Assembly (NCBI GenBank): GCA_035283845.1
Contig: DATESZ010000236.1
Span: 1-9,334, forward strand
Direction: 5' to 3'
DNA: 9,334 bases
Origin: DATESZ01 sp035283845
GTDB lineage: Bacteria; Desulfobacterota; Syntrophia; Syntrophales; JACQWR01
Every line of letters begins with the position of its first letter. Position 1 is the first letter of the stretch. Positions 6,282 to 9,334 of the stretch are shown piece by piece. Position numbers and translations under genes: made by a program. The notes below the pieces were generated by a model. That model saw nothing but the letters and a program-made list of their open reading frames with translations. It ran no database searches and was not told the DNA's origin.

Positions 6282-7955
6282 TTAATTTAAGATGTAGACC
6301 GCACCCACGTTCGCGTCCACTTTGATCCGCTGGCCGTTTTTTATTTTGGTTGTTCCTTCGATCACGTTGGTTACGACGGGTATCCCATACTCCCGGCCCA
6401 CAATGGCCGCGTGGGAAAGCGTGCCGCCGCGGTCAATCACCACAGCCTTCACTAAAGAAAAGGCGGCCGTCCAGGGACCGCTTGTTGATGGGGCCACAAG
6501 AATGTCGCCCGGCTGCACCTCTCCAAGAAATTCAGCCGCCATAACGACGCGAGCCGGTCCCTCAGCCACTCCCGAAGAACCGCACAGACCCAAAAGGTCT
6601 GCCTTAAGTTCCGGCCTGGGCGGAACAAATTCTCCAATCGACACCTTCGTCAACAGCGGTTCTTTTCCTTGAAAAAGCAGCTTGGCTGCTTCCTCGATAC
6701 CGACAGTTCCAAAAAACGGCGGCGGCACTATTTTTTTGTTCTCCTCCCATTGCCGGCGGTGATTGTTCACATTATGCTGAACCCGGTAAGCCTCCGGATC
6801 AGCCAATGCCTTATGGATCTCTTCCGGTACCAGGAAAAAGATATCCTCCGCCTGATCTATTGTCCCCGCCTTGACCAGCCTTGACCCGATCTTCAACATG
6901 ATGTACCGTATCATTGCAAAGCAATAGGATTCATTGTAGTATTGATGGTCCTCGTTCTGGAACGAGTATTTCTGGGCAACATTCATGAGAATTTTAAACC
7001 AGGCCCGCTGGTCGGGTTGAACTCTGCTGAGGATCTCCTCTTCAGCCTGCTTTCTCTCGATCTCAAGCTTAGGCCTTATTTCATCCGGACGATAGGTGTC
7101 ATGCTTCATAAACTGTCGCAGAGTGATTATGGCCGGGGTGGGGTCCTCTATCCAGCTCGGTTCGTATTCAAAGAACAGTATTGACTGCCACCCATCCTCC
7201 CATAGGAACTCTTTAAATTCCTTCAACCATAGTCTGCCGTTCTCGCTTTTTTCCAGATGGGAAAACAGCTCCGCGGTCTTCTCGTTGCCGGAAAAGGCCT
7301 CCGCCAAACCTAATTCCTTAATTCTTTTGGAAAGATCGAACAGCCTCTTATCGACTTGAAGATTCTTGTTGTCAAAGCCGGCCAGTAACTTGAGGAAGAG
7401 GGGGTTTTTATCGTCAATGTTCAGCAACTCGCGACAAAGATCCTCAAACAGACAATAAACAGCCCCCAATCCACAATTAAAATACATGTGGATCTCCCAC
7501 ATCCTCTGGTCAAGGGCTGACAACTTTTCAACGACGAGTTCCAATTCGAACCAGCTTGAGTTTTCAACATCAATTTCTTTCAGTTCCTTATAGTAACCCA
7601 TAAGCTCTTCGTTCGACTGGCGATAGAGCTCGTCAAAATTTTCGATTATCGGTTTAATGCCATCACGAAACCCTTCGGCCCGTTTCTTTTTGACTTCTGC
7701 TGAAGGCAAGCCGCATCTTATGAGCTCATAGCCGTGGTATGATCGAAAATCGAGGCCCAGGCTGTACGGCAGAGACAGTTTGTCGGCAGCATAACGAAAA
7801 CCACGGTTGCAATGGTTCACCCAATTCCATTCATAAAGCGGCTTATGCGGATATCCAGGCGCCGTATGGCCCGCCCCGAAAAACCAATAGGGAACACGAT
7901 CCAAATCGTATTTTGCATCAAAATTATAATGCGTATAATCCTCCTGATGCTCCAT
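6282..7955 (-). CDS. Split dikinase alpha subunit: substrate domain plus C-terminal phosphohistidine domain (PpsA-like)
   Basis: A 557-residue protein of the PEP-utilising enzyme family. The C-terminal swivel domain runs from about residue 455 (LCGSSGVAEGPARVV) through GDILVAPSTSGPWTAAF to the phosphohistidine site GGTLSHAAIVGREYGIPVV, with catalytic His515, and ends at 557. Ahead of it, IRYIMLKIGSRL and AEDIFFLVPEEI (about 349-380) match the segment seen in PEP-synthase/rifampin-phosphotransferase relatives. Residues 1-340 form a helical, Trp/Tyr/His-rich domain that I do not recognise in detail and that probably binds the acceptor. There is no PEP/pyruvate TIM barrel after the His domain, so this is not a PEP synthase. 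The order resembles phenylphosphate synthase PpsA and the distal part of rifampin phosphotransferase. It would take a phosphoryl group generated by the beta subunit and pass it to an unknown acceptor. AGGAGG lies upstream of the ATG. A PigC-like condensing role is an alternative. Confidence 0.82.
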   Translation of the reverse strand: MEHQEDYTHYNFDAKYDLDRVPYWFFGAGHTAPGYPHKPLYEWNWVNHCNRGFRYAADKLSLPYSLGLDFRSYHGYELIRCGLPSAEVKKKRAEGFRDGIKPIIENFDELYRQSNEELMGYYKELKEIDVENSSWFELELVVEKLSALDQRMWEIHMYFNCGLGAVYCLFEDLCRELLNIDDKNPLFLKLLAGFDNKNLQVDKRLFDLSKRIKELGLAEAFSGNEKTAELFSHLEKSENGRLWLKEFKEFLWEDGWQSILFFEYEPSWIEDPTPAIITLRQFMKHDTYRPDEIRPKLEIERKQAEEEILSRVQPDQRAWFKILMNVAQKYSFQNEDHQYYNESYCFAMIRYIMLKIGSRLVKAGTIDQAEDIFFLVPEEIHKALADPEAYRVQHNVNNHRRQWEENKKIVPPPFFGTVGIEEAAKLLFQGKEPLLTKVSIGEFVPPRPELKADLLGLCGSSGVAEGPARVVMAAEFLGEVQPGDILVAPSTSGPWTAAFSLVKAVVIDRGGTLSHAAIVGREYGIPVVTNVIEGTTKIKNGQRIKVDANVGAVYILN

Positions 7956-8011
7956 GAAAATTACCCTCCTCCTTGCCGGTTAAAAGTTTATAACACCCGT
8001 TGATTCGTATG

Positions 8012-8026
8012 CCGGGAAACTCCCGG
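8012..8026. other. Small intercistronic hairpin between dikinase beta and alpha genes
   Basis: CCGGGA (8012-8017), loop AAC, TCCCGG (8021-8026): a perfect 6-bp GC-rich stem in the 102-bp gap between the two dikinase genes. No T tract follows it in the leftward direction, so it is not a standard terminator. It could adjust the relative expression of the two subunits or protect an mRNA end. Confidence 0.4.
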
Positions 8027-8057
8027 AAATTACCTGTTCAAACGCGATAAATTTCTC

Positions 8058-9092
8058 TCAGGAACCGAGCAGACGGCTCAGCATCAAATCAATGAGCTTA
8101 TCTGATGCGCTCTTCGTATCCGCGATCGCCACTTGCGGCCGCGTCTGCATGTAGTAAATGTTATCGGGAAAGGATGAGCGGCTGTCCACGGCCCACTCCC
8201 CGTCCTGGGGCATGCCAAAGTGACGTTCCAAACTAATGGCTAATTCCGCAATTTTTTTGACCTCTTCATTTGTCAGGCACAGGGAACGCCGCAATTCCTC
8301 GGGGACATCTTCTTCCACAATGCCCTGCTCCGCACAAACCAGCCGGACCGTCTTGCTGCCGACCACCTTTTCCCGTATTTCCAAAGAATCCTTATCTATA
8401 ACAAACAGATCGGGTGTGACCGCACCGCTTACGACACTTTCACCCATCCCCCAGCTCCCTTCAATGACGACTTGGGATCTGTCGCCCGAGGTAGGGTGGG
8501 CAGTAAAGACAACCCCGGCGGCGCGGGACTGGATGATGGGAAGCACCCCGATGCCAATGCAGGGCGAGTCGGCAACGGACAGTCCTTTTTTCGAAACAGC
8601 AGCGATTGACGGAACATTAAACGCGCTGGACCAGACCTTGACGATCTTGTCAAAAACCTCTGCCTCTCCTATGACATTGAGAAAAGTCTCATATTGGCCG
8701 GGATGGCTCACTGTACCGGCAGATCGCACCGCCACGGACAAATTATCCGTCCCACGTTTCCTGCACAGAACCTGATAGTTTGCTCTTATCTGCTCTTTTA
8801 GCACCGGGGGGATTTCTTTCGATCCAATAATTTGATAGATTTTTTTACTTACTTCCTGGTACTGCGTAAGGTCCGTGAGACCGTCCGGAAACCCGCTCAT
8901 ATATTCTTTGATTTCCCGTGCGGTTCCAGTAACTTCCATAAAAAGTTTGTGCGCTTCCACGGACAAGGCAAAACCCGGGACAACCGGTATCCCTATGCTC
9001 AGCATTTCACCCAGGTTGGCGCATTTTTTACCTACGATCGGAAAATCATCTTTTCCGATCTCCTCGAATGGAATGACATACCTCATGCTCAT
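8058..9092 (-). CDS. Split dikinase beta subunit: ATP-binding domain (PpsB-like, PPDK_N)
   Basis: A 344-residue stand-alone ATP-grasp domain equivalent to the N-terminal third of PEP synthase or PPDK. Motifs occur in the expected order: GKKCANLGEM (21-30), SVAVRSAGTVSHPGQYETFL (119-138, with Arg123), SRAAGVVFTAHPTSGD (189-204), EGSWGMGESVVSGAVTPD (211-228), DGEWAVD (297-303, with Glu299) and the closing QTRP (316-319). It should bind ATP and transfer a phosphoryl or pyrophosphoryl group to the histidine of the partner protein encoded just downstream. The protein ends about 25 residues after QTRP, so the His domain is absent by design, not by frameshift: the next gene has its own ribosome site and N-terminal domain. 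Length matches the roughly 40-kDa PpsB of phenylphosphate synthase. AGGA is 8 nt before the ATG. Spacing after the VRS motif is the short PPDK-like form. Stand-alone dikinase ATP domains of other pathways cannot be excluded. Confidence 0.88.
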   Translation of the reverse strand: MSMRYVIPFEEIGKDDFPIVGKKCANLGEMLSIGIPVVPGFALSVEAHKLFMEVTGTAREIKEYMSGFPDGLTDLTQYQEVSKKIYQIIGSKEIPPVLKEQIRANYQVLCRKRGTDNLSVAVRSAGTVSHPGQYETFLNVIGEAEVFDKIVKVWSSAFNVPSIAAVSKKGLSVADSPCIGIGVLPIIQSRAAGVVFTAHPTSGDRSQVVIEGSWGMGESVVSGAVTPDLFVIDKDSLEIREKVVGSKTVRLVCAEQGIVEEDVPEELRRSLCLTNEEVKKIAELAISLERHFGMPQDGEWAVDSRSSFPDNIYYMQTRPQVAIADTKSASDKLIDLMLSRLLGS

Positions 9093-9162
9093 CTTGTTAT
9101 TCCTAATTTTTTATCCACTCTCTTAAGCCGAGATAAGGTGCGGCGAAAAAAGGGGATAACTT

Positions 9163-9333
9163 TCAGTAGACGGCCACTTTTTCAATAATACGAATCGCCC
9201 AGGGCTTTGGTCTTGAATGACCCAACTTGCCGATGACCCGTAATACATCTGCTTTCGGGAGTTTTGCCGGATTGCTTGAAAGTTCGGCCCGCACAAGACT
9301 GCAGCGGTACTTCTTCCTTCCCGGAGACAAATC
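9163..9333 (-). CDS. Possible 3' end of an upstream gene (partial, unidentified)
   Basis: A leftward frame is open from the window edge to a TGA at 9165-9163, giving 56 residues that include the segment ADVLRVIGKLGHSRPKPWAI and end in IIEKVAVY. About 30% of its codons begin with G, as expected for coding sequence, and the residue pattern looks protein-like. A second leftward frame is also open to a TAA at 9125-9123, so the assignment is not certain. It would end 70 bp before the dikinase beta start, in the same direction, and would then belong to the same operon. I do not recognise the family. The shape is not obviously that of the CBS-domain gamma subunit (PpsC) of phenylphosphate synthase. 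Confidence 0.4.
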   Translation of the reverse strand, partial: DLSPGRKKYRCSLVRAELSSNPAKLPKADVLRVIGKLGHSRPKPWAIRIIEKVAVY

Positions 9334-9334
9334 C

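Noticed and set aside
8236..8775. Rightward 179-aa open frame opposite the dikinase beta gene
   Set aside because: It is the antisense of conserved ATP-grasp motifs, with a Ser/Thr/Pro-rich composition typical of shadow frames.
6282..9092. Frameshifted single PEP synthase gene
   Set aside because: The two reading frames are separated by 102 bp, each has its own ribosome site, and the alpha protein has a complete N-terminal domain plus a C-terminal His domain; this is a natural split architecture.

Overview
The window carries one small gene cluster read leftward (- strand) across about 8.3 kb, plus a short rightward gene at the left edge. The gene families, the mixed base composition and the strong AGGAGG-type ribosome sites fit an anaerobic or facultative bacterium of the Desulfobacterota (former Deltaproteobacteria) type. 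That placement is an inference from gene content; no rRNA or marker gene is present.

Layout. At the left, 76-687 (+) is a small alpha/beta hydrolase that converges on the cluster. In transcription order on the - strand, the cluster runs: an unidentified 3' gene fragment (9333-9163); the ATP-grasp subunit of a split PEP-synthase-like dikinase (9092-8058); its partner, with a large N-terminal domain and a C-terminal phosphohistidine swivel domain (7955-6282); a Tat-signal amidohydrolase of the Amidohydro_2/decarboxylase-like family (6269-5121); a phytoene-dehydrogenase-like FAD oxidoreductase (4966-3308); an AMP-forming acyl-CoA synthetase (2989-1427); and a TetR regulator as the last gene (1360-764). 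All are co-oriented, with gaps of 12 to 318 bp, so a single operon is plausible. No clear promoter was recognised.

How the genes may work together. The dikinase pair has the domain order of phenylphosphate synthase (PpsB + PpsA) and of rifampin phosphotransferase: ATP domain, then a substrate domain, then a C-terminal His domain. It has no pyruvate/PEP-binding barrel, so it is unlikely to be a true PEP synthase. Together with an oxidoreductase, a metal-dependent hydrolase/decarboxylase-like enzyme and an acid:CoA ligase, this suggests a catabolic route that phosphorylates an unreactive hydroxyl, enol or ketone substrate and ends in a CoA thioester, under TetR control. The substrate is not visible in the sequence.

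Two near-identical ~110 bp palindromic repeats (3201-3308 and 5012-5121), in the same orientation, bracket the FAD oxidoreductase gene exactly. Each begins at the stop codon of the upstream gene, contains a 9-bp GC-only stem and a second 6-bp stem, and carries an identical 20-nt G-quadruplex motif. They are the most striking non-coding feature here.
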